Origin: Streptomyces sp. Ncost-T10-10d
GTDB taxonomy: Bacteria > Actinomycetota > Actinomycetes > Streptomycetales > Streptomycetaceae
Reading direction: 5' to 3'
DNA: 64,000 bases
NCBI RefSeq assembly: GCF_900091955.1
Contig: NZ_FMDF01000207.1
Span: 1 to 64,000, forward strand
Position numbers and translations under genes: made by a program. Below the pieces are notes generated by a model. That model ran no database searches and was not told the origin of the DNA. It worked only from the letters and a program-made list of their open reading frames with translations. Shown here in pieces: positions 25,884 through 33,988 of this stretch; positions within the stretch are counted from its first letter, which is position 1; every line of letters begins with the position of its first letter.

Positions 25884-27875
25884 TTGCGTACGCGCAGAAT
25901 CTCGGCCGCGACCTCGCTCGCAGTCCTCTTCAGTTCCGTGGTCCTGGTCGGCGGTGCGGCGAATCCGGCCGCTGCCGACTCCAGCAAGATCCTTCCCGCC
26001 GCATCGGTCGGCGACATCGTCGCGGACGGTGTGCACCAGCGGGTCTTCATCAGTGACCCGACCGGCGGCAAGGTCCTCGTCGCCGACTACAACGGCGCGG
26101 TCGTCGCCACGATCTCGTCTCTGCCGGGCGTGACCGGTCTCGAACTCTCCGCAGACTCCGGCACGTTGTACGCGGCCGTGCCGGGCGCCGACGCCATCGT
26201 CACGATCGACACCGCCGCTCTCAAGGAGTCCGCGCGGTACGCGACCGGCAACGGCACCGACCCGAAGTTCCCGGCGCTGGCGGGCGGGAAGCTCTGGTTC
26301 GGGTACGGCGGGGGCGGTTCGGGCCACATCGGTTCGCTCGACCTGTCCGGCGCCGAACCGGTCGTCACCCTGGACCACGAGACGAACGGCACCTGGTACG
26401 CGGCCCCGACCCTGGCATCGACGCCCGGTGCGCCGGACACGTTGGCCGCCGGTATCGAGACCCAGAGCCCGACGTATCTGGCCGTGTACGACGTGTCCTC
26501 GGGCACGGCCACACGCACCGCGTTCCGGTCCACGGACGGGGGCAATCTGCGCGACCTCGCGCTGACACCGGACGGCAAGCAGGTCGTGGTGGCCAGCGCC
26601 GCTCCGTACCTTCACCAGGCGTACAGCGCGACGGACCTCACGCCGGGCATCGCGTATCCGTCCACCTCGTACCCCAATGCGGTCGACATCGCTCCGAACG
26701 GCATGGTCGCCGCCGGATCGTTCGCCTGGTACGACCCGGACGTCTACGTCTACAAGCCCGGTGTCACCAGCAAGCCGGTCCGGACGTACGAGTTCCCCAA
26801 CACCGGGAACAGCAGCGGCTCGGACACCCTGGAGGACGCGGGCCTGGCCTGGGCGCCGGACACCAGCCGCCTGTTCGCCGTCACTGTGAACAGCAACGGC
26901 GTCCGCTCGCTGCGGGTGCTCACCGACGCCGTCAAGTCCGCGACCACCGTCACGGTCAACGCCCCGGCGAAGTCGGAGCGCGGCAAGAAGCTCACCGTCA
27001 CCGGCCGGGTGAAGTCCGACGGCGCGTTCCCGACGGGCGCCACGGCCACGGTGACGCGCACCGACATCGAGTCGCCCAAGGGCAAGACACTTCCCGCGGT
27101 GACGCTGAAGTCGGACGGCAGCTTCTCCTTCACCGACACCCCGACCGCGGGCGGCCAGGTCACCTACAAGGTGTCGTACGCGGGCGACGCCGCCCACTCC
27201 GCGGCGTCGGGTTCCGACAAGGTCGCCGTCCCCCGGGCGGCCACCTCGCTGACCCTGAACCACAACAAGGCGCTGTACTCCTACGGCACCGACGTCTCGT
27301 TCACCGCGCATCTCGGCAAGACGTACAAGAACCGCACCGTCGAGCTGTGGGTGGACCCGTTCGGTCCGGACAAGCCCAAGAAGCTGGTGAAGACCGACAA
27401 GGTCAACTCCAAGGGCAATCTGTCCACCACGGTCGACATGACCCGGGACACCACCGTCACCGCCGTCTTCAAGGGCGACGGCCGGTACACGTCCAAGACG
27501 GTCACGTCCACGGCGTACGCCAAGGTGAAGGTCTCGACCTCCGTCTCCAAGCAGTACAAGACGGCCAAGATCGGCTCCACGTCGTACGCGTACTTCCACA
27601 AGAAGACCAACCCGGTCTTCACCACGACGATGAGCTACTACAAGAACCGCTCGCACAAGCTGTCCCTGCAGTTCTACTACCAGGGCACGTGGTACGACGC
27701 GGGCTCGCAGTACTTCAAGCTCGGCACCAACGGCAAGTCCGTCGTGACGCTCACCGGCACCCATGACACGGGCTACCGGATGCGCGTCCGTGCCTCGTAC
27801 GTGAACGGCACCTCGGGCGACACCGTGAACTCGAACACCAACGGCTCCTGGAAGTACTTCATCTTCACGAAGTAA
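25884..27875 (+). CDS. Secreted beta-propeller / Ig-like surface protein
   Basis: Exported protein of about 663 residues. The signal peptide has RTRR, a hydrophobic core and PAAADSS. Residues about 30-350 contain YVTN/WD-like propeller blades (VLVADYNGAVVATISSLPG, LELSADSGTLYAAVPG). Two Ig-like domains follow (KKLTVTGRVKSDGAFPTGATATV minus ends; VTAVFKGDGRYTSK). The C-terminal 130 residues are Lys/Tyr/Ser-rich with a beta-sandwich look. No anchor is visible. The start is uncertain: TTG 25884 with GTGGGGG upstream gives a clean signal peptide, while GTG 25866 is in frame. Likely a cell-surface or matrix protein. Confidence 0.82.
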   Translation: MRTRRISAATSLAVLFSSVVLVGGAANPAAADSSKILPAASVGDIVADGVHQRVFISDPTGGKVLVADYNGAVVATISSLPGVTGLELSADSGTLYAAVPGADAIVTIDTAALKESARYATGNGTDPKFPALAGGKLWFGYGGGGSGHIGSLDLSGAEPVVTLDHETNGTWYAAPTLASTPGAPDTLAAGIETQSPTYLAVYDVSSGTATRTAFRSTDGGNLRDLALTPDGKQVVVASAAPYLHQAYSATDLTPGIAYPSTSYPNAVDIAPNGMVAAGSFAWYDPDVYVYKPGVTSKPVRTYEFPNTGNSSGSDTLEDAGLAWAPDTSRLFAVTVNSNGVRSLRVLTDAVKSATTVTVNAPAKSERGKKLTVTGRVKSDGAFPTGATATVTRTDIESPKGKTLPAVTLKSDGSFSFTDTPTAGGQVTYKVSYAGDAAHSAASGSDKVAVPRAATSLTLNHNKALYSYGTDVSFTAHLGKTYKNRTVELWVDPFGPDKPKKLVKTDKVNSKGNLSTTVDMTRDTTVTAVFKGDGRYTSKTVTSTAYAKVKVSTSVSKQYKTAKIGSTSYAYFHKKTNPVFTTTMSYYKNRSHKLSLQFYYQGTWYDAGSQYFKLGTNGKSVVTLTGTHDTGYRMRVRASYVNGTSGDTVNSNTNGSWKYFIFTK

Positions 27876-27910
27876 CCGGGCAGACAGGCCGACGAGCGGC
27901 CGGTACGTGT

Positions 27911-27939
27911 GCGGGGCCGGGCAGGTTGCCCGGCCCCGC
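27911..27939 (+). terminator. Hairpin terminator
   Basis: Perfect 13-bp stem (27911-27923 with 27927-27939) with a 3-base loop, 35 bases after the stop of the surface-protein gene. Confidence 0.85.
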
Positions 27940-27979
27940 TCGCATGCCCCGCCCTCCCGCAACAGCACCCCTTCCGCGC

Positions 27980-28107
27980 AACGTGACACCTCCCCCTCCA
28001 CCTGTCACGTTCGCGTCGGCACCTACCGCCGCATCCGACCGACCCCGCGCCGGCCACCCGTCCGTGCAACATGACACTCACCCCCATACCTGTCACGTTG
28101 TACAACG
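27980..28107. promoter_or_regulatory. Twin 32-bp inverted repeats plus palindrome before a TetR-like gene
   Basis: AACGTGACA and TGTCACGTT form an inverted repeat at 27980-27988/28003-28011. A second copy with one change (AACATGACA) lies at 28068-28076/28091-28099, exactly 88 bases further on with the same spacing and a similar C-rich centre. The last half-site runs into the perfect palindrome CGTTGTACAACG (28096-28107). Probably operators for the TetR-like gene at 28173; this is inferred from position. Confidence 0.6.
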
Positions 28108-28172
28108 ACCCCTATGGGTGGGAGCGGGGTGAAGCCGCCCGTACGGACCGGTTCCTGCGCCAGCCTCGCCCC

Positions 28173-28790
28173 ATGCGCCCACGTTCTTCGTACAAGGCAC
28201 CACCGTCACAGAGCCTGATCTACTCCGCCGTGCTGCAGAGCATGGCCGAACACGGGCCCCGCAGAATGAACATGGCCCTCGCGGCACGCATCGCCGACAC
28301 CGATCGCCAGTTGCTCTATCGCAACTGGCCCGATCGCAATGTGCTCGTCCGCGAGTCCGCCGAAAGCGAGCTGCAACGCGTCCTGTTCGTCGCGAGCGAC
28401 CTGCGCTCCGAGCAGGAGGGCCTGTGCCGGGTCGCCGAGCAGATCGTTCGTGCCGCCCGGATGGCGCGCGAGCACCCCGTGACCCGGACGACCGTGCGGA
28501 CCGACCCGGACCTGCTGCGGAGCGCCCTGCTCGATACGGACACACGGTTGCACGGGCGGGCCAGGTACTGGCTGGGCGGCCTGTTTCCGGGACCGTTGGC
28601 GCGGACGATTCCGCACATGTACCGGCTGCCGGACGTCCTGCTCACCGTCGCGGCCCCCTTCGCGCTCACACCGCCGGAGGAACCCCACACGGACTCCGAA
28701 CGCTCGCAACTCGACGCCCGGCTCCGCACCGCACTGCACATGTGCCTCGGCATCGCCCCGGACTGCCCCTGCACCGCCACCCCGCCATGA
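28173..28790 (+). CDS. TetR-like transcriptional regulator
   Basis: Protein of about 205 residues. The N-terminal part fits a TetR DNA-binding domain: SLIYSAVLQSMAEHGPRRM, then LAARIADTDRQLLYRNWPDRNVLV, where the recognition helix reads slightly unlike classical TetR (QLLYRNWPD for SLYRHF-type). The C-terminal part is helical with an aromatic-basic stretch (RARYWLGGLFPGPLARTIP) and ends with two cysteines. No ribosome site is clear before ATG 28173; an in-frame ATG at 28071 overlaps the inverted repeats. No neighbour on its strand, so the target is unknown apart from itself. Confidence 0.7.
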   Translation: MRPRSSYKAPPSQSLIYSAVLQSMAEHGPRRMNMALAARIADTDRQLLYRNWPDRNVLVRESAESELQRVLFVASDLRSEQEGLCRVAEQIVRAARMAREHPVTRTTVRTDPDLLRSALLDTDTRLHGRARYWLGGLFPGPLARTIPHMYRLPDVLLTVAAPFALTPPEEPHTDSERSQLDARLRTALHMCLGIAPDCPCTATPP

Positions 28791-28973
28791 GCCGACACGC
28801 CACAAGTCCTGCTGCCCTCACCGCCGTTCCGGCAGCCGGTCGTGGTCCCTGGCCGTGCCGGATACGCAGCCGCGCGATCAGCCCGGCCTGGTGGTCCGGA
28901 CGCACCGGCACCCCGGCGAGACGGTCGTACGGGACCGCCCCGGGCCCATCGCTCCGGACCAGCCACCTTCGTC

Positions 28974-30101
28974 CTAGACCAGCGGCTTCGCCGACATCAG
29001 CAGGTGCTGGTGAGCGGGGTGCGACGCATCGTCCGCCGCGTCCTCCCGGGACGACCGGCCGGTGACCATCGCGCGCTGGCCGGGGCCCATCAGGTCGAAC
29101 CGGACCACGGGTGCGTCGAACGAGGCCAGGGCGTCCATCAGGTACGAGGGGTTGAAGGCGACCGTCAGTTCATCGGTGCCGTCGAGGACGGCAGGCAGAC
29201 GTTGGGAGGCGACGTCGTCCTCGTAACCCGCCTGCAGCAGCACCGAGTCACCGGAGAACGTCAGTTGGAGCGGGCTGCCGCCCTCCGCGACCACGGCGAC
29301 GCGCTTGACGGCCTCGACCAGGGGGGCCCGGTCCGTCACCGCAGAGACGGGGTCCACCATGGCGAACAGCTTGTCGTGGCGCGGAAGTCGGCCGTCGAGC
29401 AGACGCACCGTGGTGCGCATCCCGGCCAGTTCGAAGCCGGCCGAACCACCGTCCAGTGCGAGTCGGACCATTCCGGCCCGGCCGAAGGAGCGGGCGATCT
29501 CGGTCAGCCTGCGGGCGGAGACCACGACATCGGCCGAGACACCGTCCTTCCCGGGCTTCCAGAGGAGCGTGCGTACCGCGAACCGGTAGCGGTCCGTGGC
29601 GGCGAGCGTCATCGTGTCGCCGTCGAGCGCCAGGCGGATACCGGTCAGGATCGGCAGCGTGTCGTCCCGGCCCGCCGCCACCGTGACATGGGCGACGGCC
29701 GCGGCGAACTCCTCCGCGTCCACCGCACCAAGCACCTCCGGCAGTGACGGCAGCGCCGGATAGTCGTCGAACGGCAGCACCGAGAGTCCGAACCGGGCAC
29801 TGTCACTCGTCAGCGAGAACCGTGAGCCCTCGACCGCGCACTGCACCGCCCCCTCGGGCAGCACCCGGCAGACATCGAGCAGCCGACGGCCCATGACCAG
29901 CACCTTCCCGGCCCGTACGGTCTCCGCCTCCACCTCGATGCACGCGGACGCCTCGTAATCGAGGCCCGAGATACGCAGCCGGCCGTCGGAAGTCTCCAAC
30001 AGCAGCCCGCCCAGCACAGGAACGGGCGAGCGCGTGGGCAGCACCCGGGCCGCCCAGGCCACGGCGTCGGTCAGTGCGCTGCGCTCAATGCGGAACTCCA
30101 T
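28974..30101 (-). CDS. Second DNA polymerase III beta clamp (dnaN paralogue)
   Basis: Sliding-clamp protein of 375 residues with three clamp domains: MEFRIERSALTDAVAWAARVLPTR..PVLGGLLL at the start, FPDDYPALPSLPE-like segment in domain 2, and the domain-3 start REPLVEAVKRVAVVAEGGSPLQL. It ends LLMSAKPLV instead of the usual MPVRL-type tail, which forms part of the partner-binding cleft. It is not next to dnaA, recF or gyrB, so it is a paralogue of the housekeeping clamp. GGGAGAGG precedes the ATG. A textbook RecA-NDp promoter lies about 50 bases upstream, so it should be induced by DNA damage. Confidence 0.92.
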   Translation of the reverse strand: MEFRIERSALTDAVAWAARVLPTRSPVPVLGGLLLETSDGRLRISGLDYEASACIEVEAETVRAGKVLVMGRRLLDVCRVLPEGAVQCAVEGSRFSLTSDSARFGLSVLPFDDYPALPSLPEVLGAVDAEEFAAAVAHVTVAAGRDDTLPILTGIRLALDGDTMTLAATDRYRFAVRTLLWKPGKDGVSADVVVSARRLTEIARSFGRAGMVRLALDGGSAGFELAGMRTTVRLLDGRLPRHDKLFAMVDPVSAVTDRAPLVEAVKRVAVVAEGGSPLQLTFSGDSVLLQAGYEDDVASQRLPAVLDGTDELTVAFNPSYLMDALASFDAPVVRFDLMGPGQRAMVTGRSSREDAADDASHPAHQHLLMSAKPLV

Positions 30102-30151
30102 GGCGGCGGCCTCTCCCGGTCGTCTCTGATCGTGGTCGTGATCGTGAGCCG

Positions 30152-30174
30152 ACACTAGGGGCCACCACTGACAA
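30152..30174 (-). promoter_or_regulatory. RecA-NDp (PafBC-type) promoter of the dnaN paralogue
   Basis: On the minus strand TTGTCAGTG, eight bases, then TAGTGT. This is a full match to TTGTCRGTG-N8-TANNNT, the LexA-independent damage-inducible promoter known from mycobacterial recA and activated by PafBC. The expected transcription start is about 44 bases before the ATG at 30101. Confidence 0.88.
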
Positions 30175-30389
30175 CGGGAGAAGGAAGAACGGTCGCGGCC
30201 GACGACAGCGGCCACCCCCGTGAGCCGCGGCCGTCGTCCCCGTGCCCCTCCCCCGAAGAGCCCCGCAACCGAGTTCGGACTCTAGGACTTCGGGTACGCG
30301 ACAGAAAGATTCAGTTCGCACTGCGTGGGCCGTCAGAGGTAACAGTCCGCACAGCCGGACCAGTACGCTGCACTCCGGTTTTTGGCAGG

Positions 30390-30424
30390 AGCGCAGGAAC
30401 ACGGAAGCGCAGGAACACAGAAGC
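30390..30424 (+). repeat. 16-bp direct repeat in the pucR leader
   Basis: GCGCAGGAACACGGAA is followed directly by GCGCAGGAACACAGAA and then GCG. It ends just before the ribosome site of the PucR gene, so it may affect translation or bind a regulator. Confidence 0.65.
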
Positions 30425-30433
30425 GGAGGATGC

Positions 30434-31948
30434 GTGCACGCGCGGGAACGGGCCGACGACGTACTGCGGATGCACCGGCTGGCCCGATCCGGCGGATCGC
30501 AGGAGCTTCTGCGCTGGGTGTCCGGCCGGGCGGAGGGCTGGGCCGGACTGCTCGACGGTGACGGCACCGTTCTGCACTGCGTGACCCGGACCGCGGACCG
30601 TACGGGCGTCGAGGCCGCCGCGCTGGCCACCGAGGGCGTCAGGGAACTGGCGTCACTCGACGCGCACTCCTTCTCGTTCGACAAGGGGCCGCACACCGCG
30701 TTGCTTTTCCCGCTCGACGGCCCGCCGAACGTCTCTCCCCCGTTCCTGGCCGTCGTCGCCCCGCGCCCGCTGCCGGACGGACTCGTCACGCTTCTCTCCG
30801 ATGTGGTGTTGCCTCTCGCCATGTGCTGGGCCGCGGAGACCGTGGAGCGCAGGCGCCGCCGCGTGGACCTCGCGGAGTCCCGCAGCCGGGAAGCGGTGCT
30901 GCATCTGCTCATGACCGGCCAGCTGTCCATCGCGCGTCAGGTGGCGGGTGCGCTGAAGCCCACGCTGCCCGACCCCGTCCGGGTGTGCGTCGTGGAGTGC
31001 CCGGGCGGGCGCCGGGACGAGGTGGCACGGATCTGCGCGGAACTCTCCGGCGGCCGGTCCTGGATCGTGCGGTGTCCGGTGTACGCACGCCATCTGATCC
31101 TCGTCGTGCCGGCGGGCCCGGACGTGGCCGAACAGCAGCTCGGTCTCCGGGTCGCCGACGTGGTGGACGAGTGTGTCGTGGGGGTGAGCGAGGACGTACC
31201 GCTGTCCGACACGGCGACCGGATACCGCCAGGCGTTCCATGCCCTGGCCGTGGCCCGCGGGCTGCCCGCCCGGCATGCCCGCTTCGGCTCGGCGCCGGAG
31301 GCCGCCCTGGTCGCCGGTGCGAGCGGCGCGCAGTGGGCGGATGCGCTGCTGAACCCGTTGCTCACGCATCTCCCGCGGCGCAGCCATGACCCGGGCAGCC
31401 AGGAGCTCGCGGCAACCCTCTCCTCCTGGCTCGCGTTCTCCTCGCACGCGACCCAGCATCTGAAGATCCACCGGAACACGCTGGCCGCACGGCTCCGGCT
31501 GATCGGCAAGCTGCTCGGCCTCGACCTGAACCGGGTCGCCGACCAGGCCGCCCTCGACCTGGCCCTGCGCATCCGCGCCACGCCCACCGTGCTCAGGACA
31601 GTCGGCCCGGCCGGGGCAACACCTGCGTCGCCCCGCCGGCTGGACGACATCCTGCGCGGCCCGGCCGTCCAGGAATGGGCGGCCCAGCAGCTGCGCCCGC
31701 TCACCGCGTCCCGCTCTTCCCTGACCGCCGCCGACCCGCGGGCGACGCTCCGTACCTGGCTGGAGTGCGAGGCCCGACTTGGCCCGACGGCGGCCACGTT
31801 GGGGATTTCGGTACCGGGGGCCCGTAAGCGTCTCGCGCGGCTCGAGTCGATTCTTCAGCGCTCGTTGCTGCAGACACCGAGTGCTCGTTATGACCTGTGG
31901 CTGGCCTTCCGGGCCCTGGACGTAGCGGGAGCGGACGCCGCCCGGTGA
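30434..31948 (+). CDS. PucR-family transcriptional regulator
   Basis: Regulator of about 504 residues. The N-terminal region is a GAF-like sensory part (WAGLLDGDGTVLHCVTR), the middle a degenerate GGDEF-like CdaR domain (VVGVSEDVPLSDTATGYRQAFHAL). A PucR helix-turn-helix follows at about 345-415 (YLATLSSWLAF-like segment, HLKIHRNTLAARLRLIGKLLGLDL). Unusually, another 90 residues follow with a second HTH-like stretch (LGPTAATLGISVPGARKRLARLE). GTG 30434 follows GGAGG. It is divergent from the dnaN paralogue; no metabolic gene is nearby to suggest the ligand. Confidence 0.88.
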   Translation: MHARERADDVLRMHRLARSGGSQELLRWVSGRAEGWAGLLDGDGTVLHCVTRTADRTGVEAAALATEGVRELASLDAHSFSFDKGPHTALLFPLDGPPNVSPPFLAVVAPRPLPDGLVTLLSDVVLPLAMCWAAETVERRRRRVDLAESRSREAVLHLLMTGQLSIARQVAGALKPTLPDPVRVCVVECPGGRRDEVARICAELSGGRSWIVRCPVYARHLILVVPAGPDVAEQQLGLRVADVVDECVVGVSEDVPLSDTATGYRQAFHALAVARGLPARHARFGSAPEAALVAGASGAQWADALLNPLLTHLPRRSHDPGSQELAATLSSWLAFSSHATQHLKIHRNTLAARLRLIGKLLGLDLNRVADQAALDLALRIRATPTVLRTVGPAGATPASPRRLDDILRGPAVQEWAAQQLRPLTASRSSLTAADPRATLRTWLECEARLGPTAATLGISVPGARKRLARLESILQRSLLQTPSARYDLWLAFRALDVAGADAAR

Positions 31949-31958
31949 ACCGAGACGG

Positions 31959-31990
31959 GGGGCGTGACCGGCCGGGGCCGGGCACGCCCC
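31959..31990 (+). terminator. Hairpin terminator of pucR
   Basis: GGGGCGTG-A-CCGGCC pairs with GGCCGG-G-CACGCCCC, one internal mismatch and a 2-base loop, starting 10 bases after the stop codon. Confidence 0.8.
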
Positions 31991-32066
31991 TCGTCGGGTG
32001 AGGGGATGCGCAGTCTGCAGATCCGCACACCGCGGATCCACGGATTGCGGATATACGGGCTGCGGG

Positions 32067-32954
32067 TCAGCAGCTCAGGTTGGAGCCGGGGGTGGTACCG
32101 AGGATCGATACGAATGCCCGGTAGCGGTCGATACGGCTCTGGACCTGGGCGGGGTTGCCGCCGTTGCACTCCAGGGAACCGTTGATCGAGCGGATGGTCT
32201 CGCCGAATCCGGCACCGTTCACCATGGCGTTGTGGGCGGTCATGGTGCCGGGGCCGTTCTGGGTGTTCCAGTACCAGAGGCCGGTCTTCCAGGCGACCGA
32301 GGCGTTCTGCTCGACCAGGTACGGGTTGCCCAGCAGATCGATGCCGAGAGCGTCACCGGCGGCCTTGTAGTTGAAGTTCCAGCTGAGCTGTATCGGGCCG
32401 CGGCCGTAGTACGCGGACTGGCCGGCCGGGCAGCCGTAGGGCCGGCTGCTGTCGCAGTAGTGCGGGTAGTTGGCCGTGTTCTGCTCGACGACGTACACCA
32501 GACCGCCCGTCTCGTGGCTGACGTTGGCGAGGAACGCCGCCGCCTCCTGGCGCTTGACGGTGTCGCTGCCGGTGTTCGCGAAGCCCGGGTAGGCGCTCAG
32601 CGCCGCAGTCAGTCCGCTGTACGTGTAGAACGGATTCCGGTTCGGGAACATCTGGTTGAACTGCGCCTCGCTGACGACGAAGCCGGACGGGGTGCCCGGG
32701 TCCGTTCCGCCGCCACCGCCGCAACTGCCCTGGTCCGCCCAGACGTCGGAGCTGCCGGGGGTCTCGTTCTGGGTCCACCACTTGGCGGTCCAGTTGTGCC
32801 CGTTGTAGGAGGCCGATCCACCGCCGGTGTAGACGGACGAGGAATTCCAGGGTGCCGCGCAGTCGGCTGCCGCGGCGGTGGTGGCAGGGAGAACGACGAC
32901 CATCGCGACGACCGCGCCCAGCGCGGCCAGCAGGCCCATGATGCGTCTGATCAC
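32067..32954 (-). CDS. Secreted GH19 chitinase with chitin-binding module
   Basis: Exported endochitinase of 295 residues. A signal peptide (RRIMGLLAALGAVVAMVV, ending near TAAAADC) leads to a CBM5/12 chitin-binding module with W-rich face (APWNSSSVYTGG, NWTAKWWTQNETPG). A Gly/Pro linker and a GH19 catalytic domain follow, with the acid Glu in NVSHETGG and the family mark YYGRGPIQLSWN. The layout is that of Streptomyces ChiC/ChiF. GTG 32954 has GAAGGAG seven bases upstream. A DasR-type box lies at 33031-33058, so chitin/N-acetylglucosamine control is expected. Confidence 0.95.
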   Translation of the reverse strand: MIRRIMGLLAALGAVVAMVVVLPATTAAAADCAAPWNSSSVYTGGGSASYNGHNWTAKWWTQNETPGSSDVWADQGSCGGGGGTDPGTPSGFVVSEAQFNQMFPNRNPFYTYSGLTAALSAYPGFANTGSDTVKRQEAAAFLANVSHETGGLVYVVEQNTANYPHYCDSSRPYGCPAGQSAYYGRGPIQLSWNFNYKAAGDALGIDLLGNPYLVEQNASVAWKTGLWYWNTQNGPGTMTAHNAMVNGAGFGETIRSINGSLECNGGNPAQVQSRIDRYRAFVSILGTTPGSNLSC

Positions 32955-33030
32955 GTGATCACTCCTTCGGTGCGGCGCACCGAGCTGGACGGTGCGCCGC
33001 CATGGGGGGTGACGGTCACTCAAGCGCCGC

Positions 33031-33058
33031 TGGTCTGAACCTGTCAAGGTCTAGACCA
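33031..33058 (-). promoter_or_regulatory. Chitinase promoter repeats (DasR-type site)
   Basis: On the minus strand TGGTCTAGACCT, four bases, then AGGTTCAGACCA. The first is exactly the 12-bp repeat known in Streptomyces chitinase promoters and fits the DasR responsive element; the second is an imperfect copy. A TTGACA -35-like hexamer (33047-33042) overlaps the gap, so a bound regulator would block polymerase. Confidence 0.85.
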
Positions 33059-33183
33059 ACATCGGGAAACCTTCCCGAAAGAGCGTTCGCGGGCGGGCCC
33101 GCAGCACATTCGCGCCGCCGGACCCGCTCTCAACAGGAGGAATTCCGGACGGAGTTCATCCGGATCACGCGCCGCATGCCGGG

Positions 33184-33212
33184 CGGGCCCGAAGGTAAAA
33201 CCTTCGGGCCCG
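33184..33212 (-). terminator. Hairpin terminator of the TetR gene
   Basis: Perfect 12-bp stem (33184-33195 with 33201-33212) with loop TAAAA, 70 bases after the stop of the TetR gene on the minus strand and upstream of the chitinase promoter. Confidence 0.75.
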
Positions 33213-33281
33213 TCCAGCATGCGAAACGTCGGACCGGTCGGCCGGTCAGCGGCCGGCGGCACCCGGGCCCGGCCACCCGCG

Positions 33282-33875
33282 TCAGGTCAGGGTGTCGAGC
33301 CAGCGGACGAGGCGGGCGCCCTCGCGGGTCATGATCTCCGGATCGCGCAGAGCACTGGAGAGCAGCGACATGCCCTGGTAGGCGCCGACGAACGTCAGCG
33401 AGAGACCCTCGGGGTCGGCCACCCCCATCTCACGGAACTGCCGCTCCACCCAGTCCAGCAGACGGCGGATGACCTGACCGACCGACAGGTCGAGACCTCC
33501 CTCGGCACGCTTGTCGAGTTCGACGGCGAGGGTGCCGGTGGGACAGCCGTAGCGGGCCGCGGTGTCGCGCTGCCCGACCCACGCATCCACGAGGCCCTTC
33601 AGGCGTTCGCGCGGATCGGTGAGCTGATCGAGGCGGCCGGTGAGGGCTTCCAGGTGCCTGGTGTGTTCGGAGAGGGCAGCTTCGACCAGCTCACCCTTGG
33701 TCTTGAAGTAGTAGTACACGTTGCCTGCCGGGACGTCGGCGGCCTGGGCGATGTCCGCGATGGTCGTGCGCTCCACGCCCTGCTCGTGCAGGACCCGGGC
33801 GGCGGCCGCCATCAGCCGCTGCCGCTTGTCGGCGGCCTTCGCCCGAGGGCGCCGGGAATCCACTGAGTCAGTCAC
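33282..33875 (-). CDS. TetR-family repressor
   Basis: Repressor of 197 residues. The HTH (residues about 18-60) reads RLMAAAARVLHEQGVERTTIADIAQAADVPAGNVYYYFKTKGELV when joined. The ligand domain is of the LmrA/YxaF-like type with GCPTGTLAVELD. Divergent from the NmrA-type reductase gene, with an evident shared operator at 33934-33960, so it should repress that gene and itself. The start is GTG or ATG at 33875, next to a GACTAACTA half-site at 33878. Confidence 0.92.
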   Translation of the reverse strand: MTDSVDSRRPRAKAADKRQRLMAAAARVLHEQGVERTTIADIAQAADVPAGNVYYYFKTKGELVEAALSEHTRHLEALTGRLDQLTDPRERLKGLVDAWVGQRDTAARYGCPTGTLAVELDKRAEGGLDLSVGQVIRRLLDWVERQFREMGVADPEGLSLTFVGAYQGMSLLSSALRDPEIMTREGARLVRWLDTLT

Positions 33876-33933
33876 CCGACTAACTATAGACAGCGACCGG
33901 TCCGACTGTGCTAGCGTCCCGTCAACGAAGTAA

Positions 33934-33960
33934 GTGAGTTGACTAACTAACTCGACTCAC
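33934..33960. promoter_or_regulatory. TetR operator, divergent promoter
   Basis: GTGAGT...ACTCAC encloses GAGTT-N8-AACTC, a nested inverted repeat of 27 bases. The internal string GACTAACTA recurs at 33878-33886, right before the TetR gene start. AT-rich compared with its surroundings, typical of a TetR binding site. Confidence 0.75.
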
Positions 33961-33988
33961 CGACTCATTCTCAACGAGGGAGACCGGC

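Larger units (their letters stand above)
30102..30433. other. Divergent intergenic region dnaN paralogue / pucR
   Basis: 332 bases holding the RecA-NDp promoter on the minus strand and, on the plus strand, the pucR leader with its 16-bp repeat. No gene. Confidence 0.5.

Noticed and set aside
32948..32961. Second parS site (TGATCACGTGATCA at the chitinase start)
   Set aside because: Only the central TCACGTGA agrees with parS; the flanking bases needed for GTTTCACGTGAAAC are different. It overlaps the start codon and is probably chance.
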